Source: Oscillatoriaceae cyanobacterium M33_DOE_052
Lineage (GTDB): Bacteria; Cyanobacteriota; Cyanobacteriia; Cyanobacteriales; Laspinemataceae
NCBI GenBank assembly: GCA_015296065.1
Contig: DVDU01000038.1
Coordinates: 1 to 62,382, forward strand
DNA: 62,382 bases
Direction: 5' to 3'
The position numbers were made by a program, and so were the translations under genes. This document shows, piece after piece, positions 1 to 7,482 of this stretch (its first letter is position 1; every line of letters begins with the position of its first letter). Under the pieces are notes generated by a model. It worked only from the letters and a program-made list of their open reading frames with translations. It was not told the origin of the DNA and searched no databases.

Positions 1-95
1 ATTACTCCCCACACTCCCCACACTCCCCACACTCCCCACACTCCCCACACTCCCCTCTCCCTACCTGGGGACGGGGTGACGGGGAGCAATTTCTG
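1..95. repeat. C-rich tandem repeat followed by G-rich arm
   Basis: Tandem CACTCCCCA-type units run to about position 55. They are followed by CTCTCCCTACC and then a G-rich stretch (GGGGACGGGGTGACGGGG). The C-rich and G-rich halves can pair. The same ATTACTCCCCACACTCCCC motif recurs at the other end of the window (62285 onward), so both ends of this sequence lie in the same repeat family. This suggests an assembly break at a repeat. Confidence 0.8.
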
Positions 96-473
96 AATTG
101 CTCCTCCAAGGCTGGCAAACAGGAGTAAACTAGAAGTGGGTGGGTGGGTAACTATCTGTCTCTAGATGGCGATCGCCTAATGGTGTCACCCTAGCATTGT
201 CCAGCCCGCCCGGAGGAGACTTTGGATATTTCACTCCAAGCATCGAGTCACCCACCCGCTCGCGATGCCGCAGTGTCGTGGGGGAAGACAAGAGAATCGC
301 GAGACATCTTCACTCTTTGGGGAGTAAATCAAACGGATGTCACCCATCAAGCAAAAAGTATTAGATGCTGCCGCTGGGTGCGATCGACCACTGTAGAAGA
401 TTGAAACAATACTGGTGCCCCTCCCGGGGCGATAGGTCAGTCAATAAAGGTTTTGGGAAAGCGGGAAAGTCGA
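96..473. other. Intergenic region without a supported gene
   Basis: I see no convincing gene here. There is a HIP1 octamer GCGATCGC at 169-176 and a short hairpin GCCCC-TCCC-GGGGC at 417-430, about 45 bases before the first gene. An open frame at 222-404 has no family-like features and no ribosome binding site. Confidence 0.5.
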
Positions 474-959
474 ATGAACGCTCACACTTTTGATGGTAAT
501 ACCGTAAATTGCCCCATCTGCCATCGCAACTCCAGTAGTAAGCCAGGAGAGCTTTGGGGTGGACTTTATACTTGTCCTTATTGTCAGGCTCGTTTGGTGA
601 TTAGTTGGAGCGGTCATTACGTCCGCGATCCTTTCAGTTTAAACCAGATGGCCAGAGGCTGGGTGGCGCCGTCCTATCGGTTCTCGGACTTCCGGTTTGG
701 CGGCTTAATGGGAGACCGAGAGCGGCAGCACAAGTCTTTACGTTTTCTTGGCGAATCAACTTCCCTGCGCCGCCAGAGTCGTCCTCTGGCGCGCATTCTT
801 CGGGATGTGGGTTTGACAAAGCGTCCGGTGATGTTTTTGGTTTTGGCAGGTGCCGCGATCGCTGGGATGACTTTGGCGAACTTTCAAGGTTGGACGGTGG
901 AACGCAACCCAGTGCAAGAATTCTGGGAAGAAATTACCGAATCTTGGGAGCAACCCTAG
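474..959 (+). CDS. Small zinc-ribbon membrane protein
   Basis: Function not recognised. The 161-residue product opens with a CPIC...CPYC zinc ribbon (about residues 12-38), as expected for a small metal-binding or protein-interaction module. It continues with a basic, arginine-rich middle and ends with one hydrophobic helix (PVMFLVLAGAAIAGMTLANF, about residues 118-137) and an acidic tail. I chose the ATG at 474 because it follows GGGAAAG; the frame is open further upstream from a TTG at 453. The layout (zinc ribbon plus membrane segment) resembles the protein encoded at 38253-38765, but I cannot show homology. It converges with the glycosyltransferase gene on the other strand. Confidence 0.65.
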   Translation: MNAHTFDGNTVNCPICHRNSSSKPGELWGGLYTCPYCQARLVISWSGHYVRDPFSLNQMARGWVAPSYRFSDFRFGGLMGDRERQHKSLRFLGESTSLRRQSRPLARILRDVGLTKRPVMFLVLAGAAIAGMTLANFQGWTVERNPVQEFWEEITESWEQP

Positions 960-1012
960 GGTTTGTGTGGCGCGGCGGCGCCCCCAACTCACGCCGAGAG
1001 GGGTTAGTGCCC

Positions 1013-2647
1013 CTAGCGAGTCACCAAAATCCAGCCACCCGCTGCCGCTACCTGCTTGGAGTGCTTTAAGTTTAGCTCCGAGATAGTTTTTTCTTGCAAA
1101 AGCAAGTAGGGATGGGGGTTTTCTTCCCAGTAGCGGTGGATTTGCTCCGGGGTAACAGCGGCAATAATCCGCCGATCGCTGTAAAAATTCAGGGAAGGTC
1201 GATGATTGGGGTAATCTGTAAAAACCACCTGGTCTGGGGGCACCTGTCGCTGAATCATGGCTGCTACTGGCAACACCGGATAATCTTCCCCCAACTCCCA
1301 CACCCAGGATGGGGAAGAAACAAATAAGCACAGGGAAACATACATCCCCCAAAACAAAATTAAGATAAATTGCCGGTCTTGTCGGTAAAATAGAATCCCA
1401 CTGAGGGTCATAGTGAGAGCCACCGCCACCAATGTCACCGGGATGGCTTTTCCCGTATGGAGGAAGAGGCCAAAATAAATGCTGCTTCCCCAAGCGGCTA
1501 CCGCTATCAATCCCAACACTGCCACCCCAAATCGGGGATAGAGGCGCAGCCGTTGAGCCGGATTGAGGGGTGAAGGACTGTAGGTATCCGAGCCTAACCA
1601 AACTTGCGCCAGCCAAGCACCACAGGCGAGCGCTACGGCTGGGTAAACTGGCAATACGTACCAGGGGAGTTTGGTACTCATCACGGAAATCACGAGTAAA
1701 TAAACCCCTGTCCAGACGAGGATTAATTTTCCCCAACCCAAAATCCGATTTGACCAAGCTAAGCGCAAGCCATAAGGCCAAAATAAAAGCCACGGCCAAG
1801 CGTATTTGAGGATTTCTAGGAGATAATACCAGGGGGGACCAGAGTTCTGGTCCACGGGGGATAAAATTCGCTCCCAAGATTGGCTGACAAAATGGGCGCT
1901 GATGAATGAGGCGCCGTAGTGCTGCCATTGGGCGGCGTACCAAGCCACAGCAGGAGCCATCCCTAGGACTAAACCGCTCCAGATATAGCCGGAAGCGAGC
2001 AAGCGTGGGGTATCCCACAGGGCAAATATAATGGCGATGCTCACTAAAGGCAGTGCCACTAATCCTTTGGTGAGGCTCAGCAGTCCTAAGCCAATACCGA
2101 TGCCTAAGCCATAGCGTAAATCCCGGCGCGATCGGAGCAGACACCACACCATGAGCAAGAAAAAACATAGCACGGCGCCATCGAGCATGGCGAGGCGTCC
2201 GTGGCGTACCACTGGGAGCAGGGTGAGATAAACCAGGGCGGCAAAGATTGCTGGTCCACGGAGGGGAAACAGTTCTCTTCCGATGCCGTACAATAATGGC
2301 ACGCTGAAGGCGCACAGCATTGCTCCTGGTAGTCTGGCTGTCCATTCATTCACACCGCCGATACTATAGGCTATGGCGATTAAGGTATGAACTAAAGGTG
2401 GCTTGTTGAAATAAGGCTCACCGTCCAAGGTGGGGTAAAGCCAATGGGTATCGGAGCGGGAAATCTCCCGCGCCACTTGGGCGACTATGCCTTCATCCCA
2501 ATCTCGCAGGGGCAGGTCCCCCAAATTCATCTGATAGAGCAAAATCGCCGCCAGCAAGAGGCCCAAGACCCACAACTGCTCGATCCAGCGCCGATCGTGC
2601 GCCCCAGCCTCCGCCGATGCGTTTAAGCGAAAAATCTCCTCGTACAT
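1013..2647 (-). CDS. GT39-like membrane glycosyltransferase (ArnT/PMT family)
   Basis: Predicted integral-membrane glycosyltransferase that moves a sugar from a polyprenyl-phosphate donor to lipid or protein outside the cytoplasm. The 544 residues hold about 10-12 hydrophobic helices. The first extracytoplasmic loop carries RDWDEGIVAQVAREI, matching the catalytic D-E motif of PMT_2/ArnT proteins, followed by the FNKPPLVH signature. The C-terminal soluble part (about residues 440-544) ends in a mixed alpha/beta domain. Length is normal for the family. The acceptor cannot be read from the sequence. It is transcribed alone on the minus strand; the repeat island at 2719-2862 lies upstream. Confidence 0.85.
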   Translation of the reverse strand: MYEEIFRLNASAEAGAHDRRWIEQLWVLGLLLAAILLYQMNLGDLPLRDWDEGIVAQVAREISRSDTHWLYPTLDGEPYFNKPPLVHTLIAIAYSIGGVNEWTARLPGAMLCAFSVPLLYGIGRELFPLRGPAIFAALVYLTLLPVVRHGRLAMLDGAVLCFFLLMVWCLLRSRRDLRYGLGIGIGLGLLSLTKGLVALPLVSIAIIFALWDTPRLLASGYIWSGLVLGMAPAVAWYAAQWQHYGASFISAHFVSQSWERILSPVDQNSGPPWYYLLEILKYAWPWLLFWPYGLRLAWSNRILGWGKLILVWTGVYLLVISVMSTKLPWYVLPVYPAVALACGAWLAQVWLGSDTYSPSPLNPAQRLRLYPRFGVAVLGLIAVAAWGSSIYFGLFLHTGKAIPVTLVAVALTMTLSGILFYRQDRQFILILFWGMYVSLCLFVSSPSWVWELGEDYPVLPVAAMIQRQVPPDQVVFTDYPNHRPSLNFYSDRRIIAAVTPEQIHRYWEENPHPYLLLQEKTISELNLKHSKQVAAAGGWILVTR

Positions 2648-2718
2648 GCCAATTCCACAGTTCTGTTTCTTATTTCACCCTCAAGCATCACCACCGGGGT
2701 GACTCGGAGGGTGACTCG

Positions 2719-2862
2719 GGGATGGGGTGGTGGGACGGGGAGACGGGGAGACGGGGAGATAATTGACAATTATCAATTATCAATTATCAATTATCAATTA
2801 TCAATTATCAATTGTCCCCCAGTCTCCCGTCCCCCAGTCCCCCCGTCCCACCACCCCATCCC
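2719..2862. repeat. Composite inverted-arm repeat with ATCAATT array core
   Basis: A 22-base G-rich arm (2719-2740) is perfectly complementary to a C-rich arm (2841-2862). Between them lie GACGGGGA repeats, a tandem heptamer array (ATCAATT units, about 2763-2812) and C-rich counterparts. The whole could fold into one long imperfect hairpin. Heptamer arrays of this type are known in cyanobacteria as short tandemly repeated repetitive sequences. The island separates the divergent genes at 1013-2647 and 2993-4480. Confidence 0.85.
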
Positions 2863-2992
2863 AGTCCCAACTCAGATTGAGATTTGCTTAAATTATGAAC
2901 CCACGGTAACTTTTTTGGTGTATATTAACCCAATACAATGCCAAAAAACAGTCCTGTAAGTAAGCTCAAAGCCCTTTCGGAGTCTCAGAACC

Positions 2993-4480
2993 ATGAATTT
3001 GCCTTTCATTTTAGATTTAGCGATCGGCTTAATTTTTGTTTACCTAATTCTCAGTCTCCTGGCTTCTGAAATCCAGGAACTCCTGACCACATTGCTGCAG
3101 TGGCGAGCCGAACATTTGCGGAACTCCATTGAAGTCATGCTCTCCGGTGGCAGTGCCTCCAGCGAAATCCAGAAAACTCAAGCTCTAATCAATGACCTTT
3201 ATAACCACCCTTTAATTAACAGCCTCAATCAAGAAGCCAAAGGAAAAGTAGCTCATACTTTTCGGATTTGGGGCAATTCCATAATTAAATTCTTCAATAA
3301 AATCGCCAAAACTGAAAGCACTTTTGGCGATAAAAATAGCGGACCATCTTACATTCCTCCAGAAGCATTTGCCTCCTCTTTGATGGAAAAACTGCACATC
3401 AAGGAATTTGCCAGAGTCTTGGCAGCTACAAGATTGACAAATTTTAAAGAATCGCGATATAGTGAAGTGCTGCAAATTGTTAATATAGCGGCAATTAGTG
3501 AAACAGAGCAAGAGGGTTTAAAAAAAGAGCTGGATAAGCTGGCCGCCGAGTTTAATCAAATTATCGGCGAATTTCAAGACGGCAAAATTAACTTAGAATT
3601 AAGTATTTATAACCTAGCGATAAAATTGGGATATTTTATAGAAGCCCTGCAAACTTTATTACCAAAACAGCCAGAAAATCAGGAAATTATCGATAAATTA
3701 ATTAGAGTAAGAAAAGAATATTTTGGCAGCGATATTCAAAGAAAACTGGTGCTGAAGAAGCTCAATCCTACAATGAGTGAAGTAATAGAAGAGTTTCGCC
3801 GCAATGGAGAGATCGCTGCGGAAGTCAAAAGAATAATGCAAGATAAAGACAGTGCAGCTTATCAGGGATTTGAGAAGCTTCTGAATACTTTGCCGGAATC
3901 TGTAAAAGACAGTATGGCGGCTTTGAGTAAAAAAGTGCGGGAACAGGGAGAGGAGTTAGAGCAAGATATAGATAAATTCCAGCAGGAGATTGAGCAGTGG
4001 TTTAACAGGTCACTCGATCGGGCATCGGGGGTGTATAAGCGCAATGCTAAAGGGGTGGCGCTTGTAATTGGGTTTCTGGTAGCGGTTGTCTCTAATGCAG
4101 ATACGATGCACATTGTGAACAGGTTATCAAAAGATACCGTACTACGGGGGACAATTAGCAACTATGCAGCGGATACAATCGAGAATAATCCGAATGGGGA
4201 TCAAGCCGCTTTAGATGATCTAGTAAAAAAAGTTAGCGTGGAGCTGAATACAGTTTCTCTGCCCATCGGCTGGAACAGTTATAATTTGGAGCAACAGGCG
4301 GAGGCAGAATTCCGGTTGCCTCCGTTTCAGAAGCAGGGCGAGGGATTGGAGATTCCTTTTGTGAAAAGGGTTTTGGGCTGGGCACTCAGCGGGGTGGCGA
4401 TTTCTATGGGGTCGGGTTTTTGGTTTGATTTGCTGGGCAAGGTGATGAACGTCAAGAGTATGGGCAAGAAATCTAAATAG
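2993..4480 (+). CDS. Three-helix membrane protein of unknown function
   Basis: The 495-residue protein has an N-terminal membrane helix (LPFILDLAIGLIFVYLILSL, residues 2-21), a long charged and mostly helical cytoplasmic region (about 30-335), a second helix at about 353-370 followed by NADTMHIVNRLSKDTVLR, and a C-terminal helix (GWALSGVAISMGSGFWFDLL). The last two blocks match my memory of a widely distributed uncharacterised bacterial family with the pattern 'DRxSGxYKR ... NADT ... FWFDLL'. No enzyme motif is visible. It stands alone: a repeat island is upstream and 312 bases of non-coding DNA follow. Base composition is more AT-rich than neighbouring genes, which may indicate transfer. Confidence 0.7.
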   Translation: MNLPFILDLAIGLIFVYLILSLLASEIQELLTTLLQWRAEHLRNSIEVMLSGGSASSEIQKTQALINDLYNHPLINSLNQEAKGKVAHTFRIWGNSIIKFFNKIAKTESTFGDKNSGPSYIPPEAFASSLMEKLHIKEFARVLAATRLTNFKESRYSEVLQIVNIAAISETEQEGLKKELDKLAAEFNQIIGEFQDGKINLELSIYNLAIKLGYFIEALQTLLPKQPENQEIIDKLIRVRKEYFGSDIQRKLVLKKLNPTMSEVIEEFRRNGEIAAEVKRIMQDKDSAAYQGFEKLLNTLPESVKDSMAALSKKVREQGEELEQDIDKFQQEIEQWFNRSLDRASGVYKRNAKGVALVIGFLVAVVSNADTMHIVNRLSKDTVLRGTISNYAADTIENNPNGDQAALDDLVKKVSVELNTVSLPIGWNSYNLEQQAEAEFRLPPFQKQGEGLEIPFVKRVLGWALSGVAISMGSGFWFDLLGKVMNVKSMGKKSK

Positions 4481-4792
4481 TGTGATTTCCTCATCCCGCC
4501 AGTGGGCGGACTGCTGGGAATTGTAGGACCGGGAGAGACAAGGGAAGATGGTGCAGACTTTGGCGATTGTTACCTCTGCATCGCTCCCCATCCCTCCTGA
4601 TTATTCCCCATCTCTGTAAGTCTCTGGTGTGTCTCCTAGGGGGTCAAGGTAACTGATGAGATGGGATGGTTGCGAAAACCAGAAGATGAGGGAATAAATT
4701 ATTATAAGCGGCGGGAGTGCAGGAACTCGGTGGGGAAATACTACAGGGCTGCCTTAGTTAAACTCAAGTCATAAGTTACCAGAAAGAAAGAG
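4481..4792. other. Intergenic region, no gene seen
   Basis: This holds the 3' end of the membrane-protein transcription unit and the leader of the histidine kinase gene. I see no strong terminator hairpin and no open frame with family features. AGAAAGAAAGAG just before 4793 is purine-rich and may serve as ribosome binding site. Confidence 0.4.
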
Positions 4793-5794
4793 ATGTCTGA
4801 TCTAAATGTGAATACCAAATCTGATTCTAGTCAAGGCGATTTGGAGCAAAAGGTAGAAATTCTGACTCGCGAGTTAGGCGAGAAGGATTTGGCGCTACAG
4901 GAAGCGCTACAGGAGTTGGCGCGGATGCGTCAGCATCTGCTCCATGTGGAAAAAATGTCAATGTTGGGGGAAATGGTTTCGGGGATTGCCCATGAAATTA
5001 ATAATCCGATTAATTTCATCTATGGCAATTTGCCCTATGTGGAAGAGCATGTGGAGGATTTGTTTTCGGTTCTGGAAGCCTATGATGGGGCTTACCCGGA
5101 TAAGGGGGGGGAGGTAGAGGAGATTCTCGAGGAGGTGGAACTGGATTATATTCAGGAGGATTTACCTCGGGTGGTGAATTCAATTAAGGTGGGGGCGGAG
5201 CGGATTCGGGATTTGGTGATTAGCTTGCGGAATTTCTACCGTCGGGATGAAAAGGATATGAAACCGGCGGATTTGCTGGCGGGGATTGAGAGTACGTTGG
5301 TGCTGCTGAATAACCGGTATAAGCAAAATATTGAGGTGGTGAAGCAGGTGGAAAAGATTCCGCAGGTGGAATGTCATATTAACCAGGTGAATCAGGTGTT
5401 TATGAATGTGATTGGGAATGCGATCGATGCGCTCTTGGATAAGCATTGGTCAGAACAGGATGGGGAAACTGAGGAGGTACAACAGGCGCCAAGGCAGAAA
5501 AGACGGATTGAAATTGCGGTGAAGCCTTCCGGGAAACATGGGGTGTTGGTTTCTGTGACGGATAATGGGCCGGGAATGCCTCCAGAAATCAGGGAAAGGG
5601 TGTTTGAGCCGTTTTTTACGACGAAACCGATCGGGGTGGGGACGGGTTTGGGTTTGTCGATTTCCCGCCAAATTGTGGTAGAAACTCACGGGGGACGGAT
5701 GGAATGCCAATCTCAGCCCGGTGATGGTACGACTTTCACGGTGGAGCTGCCCGTTTCTCAGGGGGTAAGAGCGGAGTTTGCCGCAGAACGGTAG
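4793..5794 (+). CDS. Soluble sensor histidine kinase
   Basis: Two-component histidine kinase of 333 residues without a recognisable input domain. Residues 15-55 form a coiled coil. Next come the H-box GIAHEINNPINF with the phosphorylated His at residue 67, a dimerisation helix, and an ATP-binding HATPase_c domain with N-box (NVIGNAIDAL), G1 (DNGPGMP), F-box (FEPFFTTK) and G2 (GTGLGLS). It has no membrane segment, so it is probably cytoplasmic and gets its signal through a partner. The HEINNP variant of the H-box is common in cyanobacterial kinases of this class. No response regulator is adjacent. It converges with the recombinase-like gene, leaving only 10 bases between stops. Confidence 0.9.
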   Translation: MSDLNVNTKSDSSQGDLEQKVEILTRELGEKDLALQEALQELARMRQHLLHVEKMSMLGEMVSGIAHEINNPINFIYGNLPYVEEHVEDLFSVLEAYDGAYPDKGGEVEEILEEVELDYIQEDLPRVVNSIKVGAERIRDLVISLRNFYRRDEKDMKPADLLAGIESTLVLLNNRYKQNIEVVKQVEKIPQVECHINQVNQVFMNVIGNAIDALLDKHWSEQDGETEEVQQAPRQKRRIEIAVKPSGKHGVLVSVTDNGPGMPPEIRERVFEPFFTTKPIGVGTGLGLSISRQIVVETHGGRMECQSQPGDGTTFTVELPVSQGVRAEFAAER

Positions 5795-5804
5795 GCGGCG
5801 GGTT

Positions 5805-7301
5805 TTAAAAAATAAACATAATCCGCACTTGCCATTGGGAGTCGGGGGGTAGGCTTTGTGCCGTCGGTTCGTAGTTGGGCTTTAGCCCTTCTTGATCTTG
5901 GGCTGAAGGGGCGATTCGCTTTTCGCCCCGACTACAAACCTGGTCAGCTCTGACGATTTGGATTTGTTGGATGAATTCGCGAAAGTAGAAGCGGCGTTCG
6001 GCTTCGGAAAGGTCGAGCCAAAATTGAGCCAGGGAAATGGTGCGGAAGGTTTCGCCCAGGTTGACGGGAGGGAGTTGGGCGCGTTGGTTTTGGAGCTGGG
6101 CGATTTCGGTGCGCAGCTTGTAGGCGCGTAATTCGGCGGTTTCGGGGTCGAGGATGCCTTTGGCGCAGAGGTCGGGGAGTTGGGCGAGGATTTGTTCTTT
6201 GGCGGCGATCGCGGCAGCAAAATTTTCCTCCCCCTGTCCGGAAGTCCCCCCGTCTCCGAGTCTCCCCGTCTCCCCGTCATTTTTTTGGGCTAAAGCCCAA
6301 CTACAAACCGGCCCCGTCTCTCCTTCTAACTGGCCGATCGTGCGGGGTAATTCCTGACAAAGAGTATTAATGCAAAGGTGTAAGACTTCTTGGTAAGGAA
6401 GTGCTTTGCATTTGGGTTGTTGGGGACATTCTGTGGGTCGCAGGTAGAGGTACTCCTTTCCGCCTTTGGGGGCAGAATTGCGGTGGGTGGTAACGCGGCT
6501 TACGGTCATGGGGGACTGACATTGACCGCAGCTCACTAAACCGGCGAGGGAGCGTGGAGCGGAAGCGGTACGGGGGGGTAGCCGCCGGTTGCGGCGGAGC
6601 AATCGATCGACCTGGGCGGCTTCTTCGCGGGAGACGATGGGGATGTGGGTGTTGGGAATAATTTCACCATTTTGGTAGGCGAGGTCTCCCCGATAGGCGG
6701 GGTTGGTGAGCCAGCGGCGACCGGTGGTAACAGAGATGTTTTTGGCGTATTTTTGCTTGAGGTGGCGGACGGCGCCTCGCAGGGAACCGTAGAGAAGGAA
6801 GGCCCGAAAAAAGTCTTTAACCACGGGAGCGGCTTTGCGATCGATGGTGTAGCAGTCCTGACCCCGGCAATACCCATAAGGAGCTTTTCCCGGTGGTGGT
6901 AAGGCTTTGATGCGGTTGCGAGCGTGTCCGGTGCGGATGCGGCTACTGTGCAAGTGCTGTTGCACCTGGGAGAAGAGCTGTAGCAGTTGGGGTGTTTTGT
7001 CGGTGGTGGGTATGGGTTGAAAGCGGGGATAAATGCCTTCTGGTTGGGCAATGGCGATGGGGATATGGAGCTGTTCTAGCTGGCTGAGACGATCGGCCAC
7101 TTCGGCAAGGGTTGAGCCTAATTCTTCTAGTCCCCGAATTAACAATAGCGCCACTGGGGTGGTTTGGCAGTCCCCTAACATTTGCTGCCATGCGCTGCGC
7201 CCTCCCAAATCCCGGTATATCTCTAATGGCATATCTGGCCATTCCGGTTCTAGCGGCGTTGGCAATAGTGGGTCATAGTAGAGGTAAGCGATCGTCTTCA
7301 T
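5805..7301 (-). CDS. Serine-recombinase homologue with all catalytic residues replaced
   Basis: The architecture is that of a large serine recombinase: resolvase-like domain (1-95), Recombinase domain (about 120-240, with GKAPYGYCRG and NPAYRGDLAYQNGE), a zinc ribbon beginning LVSCGQCQSPM, then a coiled-coil tail. By position against the resolvase family, Arg8, Ser10, Asp67, Arg68 and Arg71 are replaced by Tyr8, Asp10, Glu59, Glu60 and Ser63 (motif RGLEELGSTL in place of the usual LDRLGR). It should therefore not cut DNA by the serine mechanism, although DNA binding may persist. The linker and C-terminus carry in-frame copies of intergenic repeats (6232-6309 and 5866-5940). XisF-like proteins are the nearest named relatives I can suggest. 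The family call is solid; loss of catalysis is inference from sequence. Confidence 0.8.
   Translation of the reverse strand: MKTIAYLYYDPLLPTPLEPEWPDMPLEIYRDLGGRSAWQQMLGDCQTTPVALLLIRGLEELGSTLAEVADRLSQLEQLHIPIAIAQPEGIYPRFQPIPTTDKTPQLLQLFSQVQQHLHSSRIRTGHARNRIKALPPPGKAPYGYCRGQDCYTIDRKAAPVVKDFFRAFLLYGSLRGAVRHLKQKYAKNISVTTGRRWLTNPAYRGDLAYQNGEIIPNTHIPIVSREEAAQVDRLLRRNRRLPPRTASAPRSLAGLVSCGQCQSPMTVSRVTTHRNSAPKGGKEYLYLRPTECPQQPKCKALPYQEVLHLCINTLCQELPRTIGQLEGETGPVCSWALAQKNDGETGRLGDGGTSGQGEENFAAAIAAKEQILAQLPDLCAKGILDPETAELRAYKLRTEIAQLQNQRAQLPPVNLGETFRTISLAQFWLDLSEAERRFYFREFIQQIQIVRADQVCSRGEKRIAPSAQDQEGLKPNYEPTAQSLPPDSQWQVRIMFIF
5866..5940. repeat. 75-bp GGTTCGTAGT element inside coding sequence
   Basis: The ends are GGTTCGTAGT and ACTACAAACC, inverted with one mismatch, enclosing GGGCTTTAGCCC and GGGGCGATTCGCTTTTCGCCCC palindromes. 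It lies in frame in the last ~45 codons of the recombinase-like gene. The same family occurs at 6287-6309 (half copy), 9201-9280, 9297-9376 and 25036-25091. Confidence 0.8.
6232..6309. repeat. In-frame C-rich repeat and half GGGCTAAAGCCC element
   Basis: CTCCCCGT-type repeats (about 6232-6278) adjoin GGGCTAAAGCCC and ACTACAAACC (6287-6309). Both types are otherwise intergenic in this window. Here they are translated as a Gly/Asp/Glu-rich linker between the zinc ribbon and coiled coil of the recombinase-like protein, with the frame preserved. Confidence 0.7.
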
Positions 7302-7482
7302 GGCTGTTCATGGCTCAAAGATGCCCGGTTTTTTTACCGGTGGCGCGTTTGCATTCACAGTAGGAATTCAGGGTTACTCTAAAGGTGACGATTTCTAGGG
7401 TTCCCTCAACACAAAAAATATTGCATACTATGAAGCAAATCCCAGCGGGGAAATCAACTCCAGCGCCCCTACCCGATTCCCA

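Noticed and set aside
222-404. 60-codon open frame
   Set aside because: No ribosome binding site and no recognisable composition; likely chance.
756-2345. Long open frame overlapping the GT39-like gene on the same strand
   Set aside because: It is a shadow: low-complexity Pro/Arg/Ser-rich translation with no membrane pattern, while the other frame gives a clear GT39 protein.
2763-2812. Possible CRISPR array
   Set aside because: The units are uninterrupted 7-mers without spacers, and no cas genes are present.
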